Positions 32,898-46,046 of a stretch of 64,000 nt of DNA are shown piece after piece. The position numbers and the translations under genes are program-made. Within the stretch, counting starts at the first letter, position 1. Each line of letters starts with the position of its first letter. Source of the stretch: Eriocheir sinensis (Eukaryota; Arthropoda; Malacostraca; Decapoda; Varunidae); contig NC_066512.1 of assembly GCF_024679095.1 (NCBI RefSeq), positions 19,312,289-19,376,288 on the forward strand. The letters are read 5' to 3'. The notes under the pieces are model-generated. The model saw only the letters and a program-made list of their open reading frames with translations, ran no database searches and was not told the DNA's origin.

Positions 32898-33074
32898 ATG
32901 CAGCTCGGCCGGGTGTGGGTGTGGGTGGTGGTGGTGCTGCTGGTGGCGACTGCTGAACTCTCGGCCGCCAAGAGGGGCAAGGGGCGCGGCAAGAAGGCAC
33001 GCAAGTTCGGCAACAGAGGCATCACCAAGAACTTCAAGACGGAAGCCAGCCGCGCCTACTACAACCACAACGGC
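32898..33074 (+). CDS. Ig gene exon 1: signal peptide and basic linker
   Basis: 59 codons, ATG to GGC, followed by the donor GTGAGT at 33075. It encodes the signal peptide, the Lys/Arg-rich segment and a linker ending RAYYNHNG. The ATG is preceded by GGAGG; it is the first ATG in this frame after the possible acceptor at 32816 and the only one giving a signal peptide. Confidence 0.85.
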
Positions 33075-35969
33075 GTGAGTAATGGCGTGTGTTGGTGTCA
33101 TACTACTTCATGGTTCCTCAGAGTGCAATTCGCGCCTAATTGTTATGTCGCACTCACTTACTATTTAGTCTCTTTGAGAAATTGTGCATCTAAATACCAG
33201 ACAGCAGGAGGCACACCCTTGCAAATAGGTCGTGTGGTTAATGCTTGATAATGGTTCGCTATAGAATTGGAGACCACTGACCTTCCTGATCCTCGGTCTG
33301 AATTGCCTTAACTTATCCATTCACGTAACTGAATTTGCCATTTATCAGTGACATAAGTTAAGCTACATTTAATTTAGGAGATGCATAGCCATAATGAACC
33401 CTTTTTCTCCTCAAGTGAGTAGGTAGGTCAAAATAACCTCCTTCAACCACCAAGTGTCTAATAAATTCTACACACGCTACCAAGCTTTGGGAATTCACTG
33501 AAATTATGTGTCGTCTGAGTCGCATACTCGTTGGGCCTGCCAGACACGTAGACAGGGAAGGAAGTAGGCCTAACTCCCACAGATTTGAGGAGACATTTTC
33601 GGTAAAGTTTGGGGCTGACTAAAGTGTTGTAGCTCCCTCATATCCCTCGAGGGGGCAACACTAAGCTGGCAGGTCCTTGTGATGCAGTCCTTTCAGATTT
33701 AAGAGCCTTGATGTTCCCTTCGAGACGAGAATACTTTTGGCAAGGCGCCTAAAAGCTAAAACTACATAAGACGCGTCCTGACAATGTTATCTTTTCTCTG
33801 TCAAAACTCTGCTTCATTACCATACTGTGCCGCCGCCGCCTCGTCATTTTTCCTTTCCCTCGTCCCTTAGAATTTAACCACATTTTCAAGCTTTTTCTCC
33901 TTCTTTACTCTAATTTACAAGTTTTCGTTTTCTTTTTCTTTTCCACACTTTTAAGCTTTTTGTTCATTCATCTTTCTTATCAATTTCGCCTTTTCATTTT
34001 CTTTATTTTTTCCATTTTCAAGCGTTTTTTTTCGTTCATCTGTACCATTATTTTCATATTTTCATTTTCATTTTCTTTTCCACACTTTTAAACTTTTTTC
34101 CTTCATCTTTTCTTATTATTTTCGAGTGTTTTTTTCTTTTTCTTTTAAGGATTACATAACTAACCTCTTTTTCCCTTTTTTTCATATTTTCGATCTTTCG
34201 TTTCCTTTCTCTATTGTGGATTAAATTTTCTGGCCTTCTTTTCTATTTTTTTCTGTTATCAAAACCTCACACTTCAAGCAGCCATCGAGGTCCCACACAA
34301 CGCCTCCCATCCTCGGCCTCACACAGCTCCATCTGGCCTGACCCCGCCCCCCATTACCCACCAATAACTCCTTCACCTTTATGACCTCACATTTGCAACC
34401 TCCATTTACCTTACGCACCGCAGCCTCTTGCTTCCCTCCCTCCCTCCCTCCATTCCTTCCTCCATACCGCCGTTAGATGCACTTACCCCTTTCCTTCTTC
34501 CTTGACTTCTTAACCACCTCTTTGCTCGGAATATTCCTTAATCATTTCAATAACTGCTTATGTTCCTTTTCCTCCCCTGCATAGCGTTCCCTTACACACC
34601 TACGTACCTGCCTGTCTAACTACTCTCCCTTACTCTTTACTTCCACCATATAGACTTCCTCGTTCTCCTTACTTACCTACGCACCTACTTAACTACCTAA
34701 TCTCCCTCCCTTACTCCTCACTTCCAGCAGATGCATTCCCTCTTTCTACTCTTTCTTGCCGTCTGCCTCCCATCAACCTCATTCCCGTCTCACATTCCTT
34801 CCTTCCTTCCTTACATCAACCCTAATTTTCTGCATTCGCGTCTCCCGTAAAGTCTCGCCCGCCCTTCGCCTCAGTCAAGCAATCTCCCTCCCCTTCTCTT
34901 CTTCTCTTGTGCTTTCCGCTTTACCATTCAGCCTCTCCTTTGCCCTTTTTATCCCCTTCCTAATTCTCGACTTCGCTAACATCCTCCCTTTTTCCTCTCC
35001 CTTCCCTTTGCTTTCCCTCTCACGATTCAGGTTTTCCTCTATCCTTTCTCCCTTCCTTATTCTCGTCTTGCCTGCATCCTGCCTTTTTTCACCCCCTTTT
35101 TTCTTTCCTGTGCTGCCCCTCTCATGATGCAGCCTCTCTCCTGCTCTTTACTTTCCCTCCTTCCTCATTCTGATTTCCCCTTCCATCCTTCCTCTTTCAT
35201 CTCCTTTCTCTGTGTTTCTCATTCCTACACACACTTTCTCATTCTCATCTTGCCTACATTCGCCTCTCTCTTGCCCTTTTCCCCGTTTCTCATTGTCGTT
35301 TTGCCTTACATAATTCTCTTTTCCCGCTCCTTTCCTTGTGGTTCTCCTCTCACGATCCAACCTTTTTCTTTCCTCTCCTCCCCTTCTCCTGTCTCCTCTT
35401 GTCCTACATCCTTCTTTTCCTCCATCACCTTACACTATTGCCATACCCGTTCACACCACCAAGCCACTCCCTTCGTAACCCCTTCAATAAAGCCCTCTCT
35501 TCTCCCACTTACAAACCAAGCTCTCCTTCTTTTTACTTTCTCTCTTCCATCCGACCCTGCACTCTCCCTCCTTTCCTTTTCCCTTTTCCCTCCTCTCTTC
35601 CCTCCGTTCCTCCACTCTCCCTTCTTTCCCTTTCCCTCTTCCCTCCTTTCCCTTTTCCTCTTCCCTCCTCTCCTTTCTTCTCTTCCCTCCGATCCTCCAC
35701 TCTCCCTCTTCCCTCTGATCATCCACTACCTCCTCTCCTTTCCCCTTTTCCATTCGATCCTCCACTCTCCCTCCGATCCTCCACTACCTTCTCTCCTTTC
35801 CCCTCTTCCCTCCGTTTCTCCACCCTCCCTCCACCTGCGCAAACGAGAATAGTAGGCATTGCAGTCAAAACTTTTCCGGGGCTTCCGAAAACAAAACAAA
35901 ACAGGCGTCTGAGGGAGGGAAGGCAGATGTAGGCGGCGTCAGGAGCCCTTGATCAACGAAGCGAGGGGA

Positions 35970-36039
<70 letters not shown>

Positions 36040-36081
36040 CGGATTAGCGTATAGCGACTCTTCCAGTACACTTTTGCATGT

Positions 36082-36129
<48 letters not shown>

Positions 36130-36189
36130 TGTGTGTGTGTGTGTGTGTGTAACTGTGTGCGTACGGTATATCCCCTTACTATCGTTTAA

Positions 36190-36266
<77 letters not shown>

Positions 36267-38224
36267 GCGTGTGTGTGGGTGTGTCAGTTTGAAGAAAGGC
36301 ACATAAATATTGGAACGACATATCACTGGTTTATGAATCCGAGAATTGACGACCTCGGTTTTTTTTTGTCAGCGTGGCCGGAGTAACGTGAGACCGCTAA
36401 GCACACAAGCATTAACAGCCTCGGAGCACGTAAAGAATAAGCCCTGTCTCTAACGCAATGCAAACAACTCAATGTTCAACACACTAATAAATCGTCTTGC
36501 TGCACTTCCATTTTTCTCTTCTCCCTGCAAACACACACACACACAATGGATGTACTCACCACCTCCTCCTCGCCCTCCTCATGGTCCTCACAGGTGTTAA
36601 TCTTACCTGCAAAATGAAAGGTAAATATTAGTGACCCAACCAGTGATTCTCCTCTTCCTCCTCCTCGTGCTCATTTAGGTCATCACTCTTACTACCCTCT
36701 ATCATCACTACCTGTCCCTACACGTTGTTTATTTTACCATCACTGCATCACTTTTTTTATTACATTCTTCTACTCCAACATCAATAATTTTCCCTCCCAA
36801 TTAAAGGTTGTTCTAACGTCCCACACACTTTCATTACTCTCTTCCACCTATCGTAATCTTAACATATTGTACTCTCACATCCTTTTACTACCTTCCTACC
36901 CAATTTTAACCTTATCACAGTCTTTTATTTCTCCAATGCCACTATCTTTCCCCATTTAAGGTTGCTCTAACATCTCACATCCTTCCACTACACTCTTCTA
37001 CTCTATCATCACCTTATCATCTTCACACTCTTTTACTACCATCTCCCTCTCAATCGTAGCCCAACCACAGTCTTTTACTCCTTCAATACCACTATCTTTC
37101 CCCATTTAAGGCTGCTCTAACACCCCACAACCTTTAATTACCATCTTCTTATTCCATCGTAACTTTATCACAGTCTTCTACTATCCTTTTACTACCATCT
37201 ACCTGTCAATCGTAGCCTTATCACAGTCTTTTACTCCTCTAATTCCATTACTTTACCCATTTAAGGCTGCCCCATCTCCTTACGCACTTTTACGATCATC
37301 CTCCACACCCTCGTAACCTCATAAAGACTTCAACCACCATAAACCTCAGTGTCGAGCCCTCCACGTTCACCATAACCTCGCACCCCGTCGAACCCTTTCC
37401 CGGCGCCCGTTAACCGCCACCTTCCACGAACTTACTTACCGTCTGCTTACAACATTTTTATTACCTCGTTCAGACTCTAACCATCAGAACTTTCCCCACA
37501 AGAGTTTTCCATTCCCACAACTCCGCATCTTAGCACTAACATCTAAACTACACAAAGCACCCACACTCTCACTTCCTCCTTCCCTACCCATTTTGTATTT
37601 CCTCATTCAGACTCTAATCATCACATCCTTCCACACAAAAACTCTCCATTACACATCCTCACCACAACCCCGCATCTTAGCACTAACATCTAACCCACAC
37701 AAAGCACCCACACTCTCACTTCTTCCTTCCCTCCCCGTCAAAGTCTTCTCCTTCAATCCTCCAACACATCCAAACCATTCCAAATCTCTGACAACAAGAG
37801 GAGGCGAGAAACAAGCGCGTGTGAAATCCACCTGACGATTAAATTAGATACAGCAGCTTATCTTTTCCACACCCCAGCCTCGCTCCGCACTTCCCGCCTT
37901 CACTGTACACCCAGACTCTTTTTTCCCCTTTAAAAGCCCTCCTCCATTATACTGTATTTCGCAGCAGCAGCCCGGCGTGGAGTGGAGTGCGGCCGGAATG
38001 GCATGGCGGCGGGGAAATAGCGTGAGTCTCGAGAGTGATAAAATTAGTAAGCGTTGCCGGAATGGTACACTCTCTCCCTCCCTTTTTTTGCGCTTTGAAC
38101 AACTCGTGGCGCAGAAAATAGAAAATAAAATAAAAATACAAGAATACCAAATAATAAAAAAAGTGCAACTCGAAATAAAGTTCCTCATAAAACACATACG
38201 AAAAACATGCATAAACACTGCTAG

Positions 38225-38305
<81 letters not shown>

Positions 38306-40843
38306 GGGGCGTGAAGGGTGAATAATTGACCAAAAATGACAGTACGGACAATGACATTAATATTTCACGAAGGGAGAATAGGAAAGTGGGAAAGTGAGTG
38401 AGGCGCTGACATTTATAGTGAAGGAAAAGGGAGAAGGGGAGGTGGAAAGGGGAGAGGGGAGAGGGAAGATGGAGGGGAGAGTGAGGGTAAGGGGAGAGTG
38501 GAAGTTAGAGAGAGGAGAGCCAGGACAGAAGGGAGGCAAGTCAGAACGAATAGGACGAGAAGGAAAATGGATCGATGAAAGCTTGTTGATAAGGGGGCAC
38601 TTGTCTAAACTCTAAAGGGTAGGTATGTGTGGCGTACTGGCGTTAGATATCATATAGGGAGAGAGGAATGAAGACGGAAAGAGGAGATGGGAGATATGGA
38701 AGGGGAGAGGAGAGGAACTAGAGCCTAAACAAGTGTAATGAGAAAGGTAACGGGGAGAAAATAGGCGGATAAGGAAGTGTGTGTAAATAGATTTATACTG
38801 GACCTTACATGAAGAGAACTAGAGAATAGGTAAATGATAGGGAAGAAGAAAGAGAATCTAAGCATAAACAAGAAAGATAGGAAAGGTAATAGGGAGAAAA
38901 TAGACTATGGAGGTGCTTGTCTGAATGGTAGGTTTGTGTTGAAGTCCTTATTTAGAGAGGAGGGCTGGAGAATAAAGGTTAGGAAGGGAGGAAGAAAGGG
39001 GGATCCAGGCCTAAGGGAGTAGAATGAGAGAGGTAATGAGGAGAAAAAAGGCTGATAAGGGGGTAGGTTTATGCTGAGATAGAGGGAGCGGAAAAGTGGA
39101 AAGGAAGAGGAAAAAGGAGAAATGGGTAAGGGAAGAGAAAGGGAAGAGGAGGAGTGGAAGGGAAGAGAAAAAAGGACAGATGGGGAAGGGAAGAGAAAGG
39201 GGAGAGGAGGAGTGGAAGGGAAGAGAAAAAAAAGAGAAATTGGGAAGGGAAGAGAAAGGGGAGCTGGGCCTAAACGAGAACATGGAGGATAATAGGTGGA
39301 GAATAGGTCGATGAAGAGGTGTTTGTTCAAGAAGGCAGGTGTGTGGGGAGTTAATGAGGTGGACAGATGTGGAGAGAAGGTGATAGAGGAAGTAAAAGGG
39401 AGGAAGAGGAGGAGGAGGAGGAAGAGAAGGAGTGACTAGGTAAATTATGCATGAGAATAGGTATGTAGCGGATGGTGGAGAAAGGTGTAAGGGAGGGGGG
39501 ATGGGGAGGGGGGGGGGTGTAATGGAATGTGTGTGGAGTGGACAGCCTGCCTTCCACACTGCTACCACTCCCTTCCATTTACACGCACACACGCACACAC
39601 ACACACGCACACACACACAACGATCCCTGCACTCAACCAGCAATGATATTCACAGATGTTCTACCATTTCAAAAACACTAAAATTGTCTACTAATTACTA
39701 TGCACCTTGTTACTGTCTTGTCACTATATATCTGTGTGTCTGTGTGTGTGTGTGTGTCCGGCAGCAGCTGACCTCAATGTATCCAGCAGTAGGTATTCCC
39801 CTTGTCGTGTATTTCAGCAGAGGTGTATTGATCGAGTGGGAGGGAGGGGAAGGGCGGGAAGGAGGAGGAGGAAGGAAGGAGGGGGAAAGGGTGAAGAAAG
39901 GGGAGGGTGAGGAATGGGAGAGGGAATTGACTAGGTGGGGCGGGGTCAGGGAAGGAGAGGGAGTGAAAGGTGTTAGGGTTAAAAAGAGAGAAGGAAAAGG
40001 GAGGTTAAAAGGGAGAAGGAAGGGGAGGGCGAAAGGGAGGAGGAGGCGGGGTAAGGAATGAGTGAAAAAACTGAGAAGGAGGGAGGGAAGGGAAAAGGGT
40101 ATGGAAGTGAAATGAGGTTAGGTTAAAAGGAAGGTAAAGAGAGGTAAAATAAACGTAGCTGAAAATATAAAAAAGGATAGGAAATGTGTAGGGATGGAGA
40201 AGAGAAATGGGAAAACGTTTGAAGGAAGGAAAGGGGAAGTGAATTGAATGGAAGGACAGGAAAAGTTAGCGAAAATAAAAATACATAATGGATTAGAGCG
40301 GAAGGAAAAAGAAGCTATGAAAATGAGGGAGTGATAGAAAACTGAGAGAAGAATGGAGGGGAAAGAAGAGGGACAAGAGAAAAAGAGATGTTACAGAGGT
40401 GAAAAAGAAGATACGATGCAGAGAGAGGGAAGAGAAAAGGAGCAGTAAAGGGAATTAGGTTGCTAAAGAACGTAAATGAGGACGAGAAAAGGAGGAGAAG
40501 GGAAGAGAAAGAGGAAAGGCTGGGAATTAGGTTGGTGAGGAAGGTAAAAGAAGGAGAAGAGAAGGAAGAGTAGGGAGGCCAAAAGGTGAGGCAGATACTG
40601 ATTGACTTTATCCCTGATGTCACAGTATCTCCTATGACCTTATTTAAAAGAAAATATGTCTCGAGTAACAAGAAGAGAGAGGAGGAGGAGGAGGAGGAAG
40701 AGGAGGAGGAGGAGGAGGAGGAGGAGAAGTAATGAGTCTGCTTGTAATTATATGTATTTACCTGGCTTTGTCTGTGTGTCTGTCTGTCTGCCTGCCTGTC
40801 TGTTCCTCTCACTCTCTCTCTCTCTCTTTACCCTCCCCCCAGG

Positions 40844-40885
<42 letters not shown>

Positions 40886-42461
40886 CCACACACTCCAATC
40901 AATCGCTCTAGATCGCGGAGTCACCTGCGGGAAGGCCAAGAAGCTGCCTCACCCTCCCTCTACCCCTTACCAACCCGCACTAAAGGGCAGCCTCCCGCTC
41001 GCTTCACCAGGCCGAAGCGGGAGGAAGAGGACCTGAGGGGTGGGAGGGAGTAGAGGAGCGGCGAGAGGAGAGATAGAATGAGAGGGAGGAGGTCGGGTGG
41101 GAGAGGACGAGGAAGTGGGAAGAAGGGAGGGACGGAATGAGAGGAAGGGGGCCGGGTAAGACAGGGCAGGGAAGTAGGAGTGAGTGGAAGGGAGAGACGG
41201 AAAGACAGGGAATTGGTTGGGGAAGGGAGAGACGGAAAGACAGAGAAGTGGTTAGGTAAGGTAGAGCGGGGAAGCATGAAGGAGGGAGGGACGGAATAAG
41301 AGGAAGGGGGCCGGGTAAGACAGGGCAGGGAAGTAGGAGTGAGTGGAAGGGAGAGACGGAAAGACAGGGAATTGGTTGGGGAAGGGAGAGACGGAAAGAC
41401 AGAGAAGTGGTTAGGTAAGGTAGAGCGGGGAAGCATGAAGAAGGGAGAGACGGAATAAGAGAAAGGGGGTTGGATACGACAGGGAAAAGGAAGTGGGAAG
41501 GAATCGGAGGGACTGATTCAAAGAGAGGAGTAGGGTGAAGGGGTTGGGATGAACCGTCGCCGACTTCAGACAAAGGTGAAGGAAATAGAAAGTGGTAAAA
41601 GTGGTAGAGGAACGGGGAGAAAGGATGCAAAAGAAAACAAAAAGAGATTGGAAGAGGAAAATGACAAAAGAAGAGGCGGGGAGGAGGGGAAGAGGAGTGA
41701 GACAAAAAGAAACGCAGCAGGAAGTGGCAGAGAAGGAGGGGAAAGGGCGGGGCGGAGCGCTAAGTAATAAAGTAGCAAGAGTTGGAGGAACGGGAAGGGA
41801 ACGGAGAGGAGGGAGACAGAAGGGAAGGGGGGCTGTAGGGGGGCGTCTGTGCTGGAGGAACGGGAAGGGAACGGAGAGGAGGGAGACAGAAGGGGAGGGG
41901 GGCTGTAGGGGGCGTCTGTGCTGGAGGAACGAGAAGGGAACGGAGACAAGGAAGGCAGTAGTGAAGGGGGGCTGTCGGGGGCGTCTGTGCTGGAGGAACG
42001 GGAAGGGAACGGAGAGGAGGAAGGCAGAAGGGGGTGGGGGTTGTGGGGCGTATCTATAGTTGAAGGAAAGGGAAAGGAACGGACAGGAGGAAGACAAGAG
42101 GGGAGGGGGTTATAGGGCGTATTTGTAGTTGGAGGAACGGGAAGGGAACGAGGAGGAATGCAGGACGGAGAAGGAACCGTGGGGCGCGTCTGTGTTGTGG
42201 AAGGGGTGGGGAGAGGTGGCGTTGGAGCCGTGAGATTTGATTATAGTGGTGCCGGGAACGAGCAGGCAGGGAGAAAAGAGAGGAGTGAATACATGAATAA
42301 GCGGACAGAGTGATACACGTGAGGGAAATGCTCTGATAAAACCAAGAGTTCTATATGTGATTCTGAAATACACGAGATTACTTAAACTGCTAATGTCAAG
42401 TTAAAGGTTAATTTATTTTTATTTTTCATATGACCTTTTTCTACTATGCACAAAAAAACAA

Positions 42462-42528
<67 letters not shown>

Positions 42529-43534
42529 TCGGGTCCCAGGCAGTCCAGCGCCGAGACCCGGCCTGTTTGAAATGATGTGAGCATTGATTCAATCCTTCCC
42601 CGCCTCCCTAAACGCTTTACACGGAAGGGATACAATTTTCCTCCTCCTTGTCGGGTTCCGGGGCGGAGCGGGGCGGGGCGGGGTGAGGGCGACGTGAGGA
42701 AATGTGTGTCGTGTGTGATTCTCACGCGTCTGTGTCTCGACAGGGCGCCAAGATAACGGTGTGGTCGCACTTCGAGTCTGAGTACGTGCTGGGCCGCAAG
42801 ATCGTGTTCATGTGCAAGGCGGAGGGGGAGCCGCGCCCCGTCATCACCTGGTTTAAGGACGGCATCGAGCTCTACTCCCACACCTTCTTCCAGGTGAGTG
42901 ACAACACTGGAACGCCAGGAACAGAACGTTGGAGCTGTGGGCTCCTCGACGCGCCTAGGGATATTGTCATTCCTCGTGCAGGTTTCACTCACCAGGGAGA
43001 GACCATAATTAACTGTTCTAATAAGTTATGTAACGCCTCTGACCAGATGCAACAGTCACCCCTTAAATCAGGCCATTTATAACTTAGGTTAGTGAAATAT
43101 AGCTCGAGGTGTCCGTAGACTTTTCCAGATAATGAGACATTTTCTTCCATCATTTTACCAATGCTTAGTAACTAGATTAACGTAAACCAAGGAATATATT
43201 TACAATATATTTTCCGTAAAGATCTTCGATTTTCACGCTTTCGACAAAATGGTACCTTCATCTTGCACGTTACGAGAGAAAACAAGAGGGAACGACTCGC
43301 AGCACGAGCCCTGACATGGACCTCATTAGCAGGTGTGGGGATGGAGAGGCCAGGTGGCTAATGGCGTGTCTCTTCCAGGTGCACGAGTGGCAGGAAGGGA
43401 AGGCCATTAAGAGCAAGATGGAGATCGACCCGGCCACCCAAATGGACGCCGGCTACTACGAGTGTCAGGCAGACAACAAGTACGCCGTGGACGTTAAGGG
43501 CTTCAGCGCCGACTATTCCATAGAATTCGTATGA
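32898..43534 (+). CDS. Secreted single-Ig-domain protein, OIG-4-like (3 exons, spans two introns)
   Basis: Joining 32898-33074, 42744-42893 and 43379-43534 gives a 160-residue protein; all introns are phase 0 with GT...AG ends. Residues 1-23 form a hydrophobic signal peptide. Residues 24-36 are extremely basic (AKRGKGRGKKARK). Residues about 60-160 form one Ig domain with the B-strand Cys83 (VFMC), core Trp95 (VITWFKDG), and the DAGYYEC motif with Asp132 and Cys138. There is no transmembrane segment or GPI-type tail after the final SIEFV, so the product should be secreted. The length and the one-Ig layout fit the OIG-4 family; in C. elegans OIG-4 is secreted by muscle and stabilises acetylcholine-receptor clusters at neuromuscular junctions. 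The assignment rests on recognition by eye. Alternatives are other small arthropod Ig proteins (for example amalgam-like fragments), but the complete signal-to-stop structure argues against a fragment. Function in this animal is inferred. Confidence 0.85.
33880..34210. repeat. T/C-rich tandem repeat, about 65-70-bp period (intron 1)
   Basis: TTTTCAAGCTTTTT / ACTTTTAAGCTTTTT words recur at about 33885, 33947, 34016 and 34086, with TTCATTTTC and TTCATC between them. Confidence 0.75.
34430..35840. repeat. Pyrimidine-rich minisatellites, about 100-bp period in part (intron 1)
   Basis: 34860-35440: units starting near 34926, 35024 and 35125 share CTCACGATTCAG-, CCTTATTCTCGTCTTGCC- and CATCCTGCC-type words. 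35560-35830: shorter CTCTTCCCTCCGATCCTCCA units. The open frames here are compositional. Confidence 0.8.
35973..36284. repeat. Complementary microsatellites (CT)32, (GA)22(GT)12, (GT)46
   Basis: CT 35973-36036, a 46-bp spacer, GA 36083-36127 continuing as GT to 36150, then GT 36192-36284 with a few GC interruptions at the end. The CT and GA arms can pair as a 40+ bp stem in the intron-1 transcript. Confidence 0.95.
36560..36606 (-). other. Exon-like island on the - strand (47 bp)
   Basis: Reading the - strand: a strong acceptor (TTACCTTTCATTTTGCAG), 47 bp, then a consensus donor (GTGAGT). In one frame it encodes KINTCEDHEEGEEEV, an acidic peptide with no stop. The protein was not recognised and no partner exon was found, so this may be a small exon of an opposite-strand gene or a chance pairing of splice-like sites. 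Confidence 0.3.
36640..37330. repeat. Tandem repeat, about 153-bp period, four copies (intron 1)
   Basis: TTTAAGGTTGCTCTAACAYC-type words at about 36804, 36958, 37108 and 37263 (offsets 154, 150 and 155), each followed by CACTTTTACTACC and ending in ATCGTAACCTTATCACAGTC-like sequence. Confidence 0.88.
37440..37760. repeat. Tandem duplication, about 147-bp period (intron 1)
   Basis: CGCATCTTAGCACTAACATC occurs at 37524 and 37671, each preceded by CAGACTCTAA..CATC and followed by ACACAAAGCACCCACACTCT. Confidence 0.9.
37761..38228. other. Unrecognised intron-1 sequence
   Basis: Mixed sequence. GGCGGGGAAATAGC followed by GTGAGT at about 38021 looks like a donor, but no matching acceptor with coding sequence was found on the + strand. 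Confidence 0.45.
38229..38302. repeat. (CT)37 microsatellite (intron 1)
   Basis: Pure CT dinucleotides. Confidence 0.96.
38375..40730. repeat. Purine-rich minisatellite domain (intron 1)
   Basis: Strongly purine-biased on the + strand. 39090-39262 has units of GGAAGGGAAGAGAAAGGGGA type; 38580-39010 and 39060-39330 share CTTGT..AGGTAGGT and GAGAAAATAGG-type words at irregular spacing. An AC/GC-AC run is at about 39583-39619 and a GGA run at about 40678-40728. A non-purine interval at 39540-39800 holds nothing recognisable. Confidence 0.8.
40731..41039. other. Intron-1 sequence with (AC)16
   Basis: CTGT/CTGC-rich 40770-40805, short CT runs, then AC at about 40848-40881. The rest is unrecognised. 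Confidence 0.6.
41040..41500. repeat. Purine-rich tandem repeat, about 159-bp unit (intron 1)
   Basis: CCGGGTAAGACAGGGCAGGG lies at 41152 and 41311, and the surrounding blocks are near-identical. A nested half-unit of about 58 bp (GGGAGAGACGGAAAGACAG) repeats within each copy. Confidence 0.92.
41785..42160. repeat. Purine-rich tandem repeat, 69-bp unit, about five to six copies (intron 1)
   Basis: GGAGGAACGGGAAGGGAACG recurs at about 41785, 41853, 41922 and 41992, with diverged copies at 42061 and 42130. Each copy contains GGGGGGCTGTAGGGGGCGTC. Confidence 0.92.
42464..42527. repeat. (CA)32 microsatellite (intron 1)
   Basis: Pure CA dinucleotides, complementary to the GT run at 36192-36284 in the same intron. 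Confidence 0.96.
42660..42683 (+). promoter_or_regulatory. G-quadruplex motif upstream of exon 2
   Basis: Four GGGG runs at 42660-42663, 42670-42673, 42675-42678 and 42680-42683 on the sense strand, about 60 bp upstream of the exon 2 acceptor. Loops are 6, 1 and 1 bases. Formation in the transcript is inferred. Confidence 0.6.
42744..42893 (+). CDS. Ig gene exon 2: N-terminal half of the Ig domain
   Basis: 50 codons between a CGACAG acceptor and a GTGAGT donor, both phase 0. Contains the first Ig cysteine and the WFKDG motif and ends at SHTFFQ. The acceptor has only a modest pyrimidine tract. Confidence 0.88.
42894..43378 (+). other. Ig gene intron 2 (485 bp)
   Basis: GTGAGT...TCTTCCAG. Free of long simple repeats, unlike intron 1. 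Confidence 0.85.
43379..43534 (+). CDS. Ig gene exon 3: C-terminal half of the Ig domain and stop
   Basis: Begins VHEWQEGKAIKSKMEIDPAT and carries DAGYYEC and ADNKYAVD. It ends at TGA (43532-43534). The acceptor GTGTCTCTTCCAG is good. Confidence 0.88.
   Translation: MHEWQEGKAIKSKMEIDPATQMDAGYYECQADNKYAVDVKGFSADYSIEFV

Positions 43535-46046
<2,512 letters not shown>

Larger units (their letters stand above)
33075..42743 (+). other. Ig gene intron 1 (9,669 bp)
   Basis: Begins GTGAGT and ends TCTCGACAG. About 33075-33880 is ordinary sequence without recognised features. The rest is mostly tandem and simple repeats, listed separately, plus an exon-like island on the opposite strand at 36560-36606. 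Confidence 0.8.

Noticed and set aside
38000..38026. GTGAGT donor after a short ATG frame in intron 1
   Set aside because: No acceptor with compatible coding sequence; including it would disrupt the clean phase-0 junction between exons 1 and 2.
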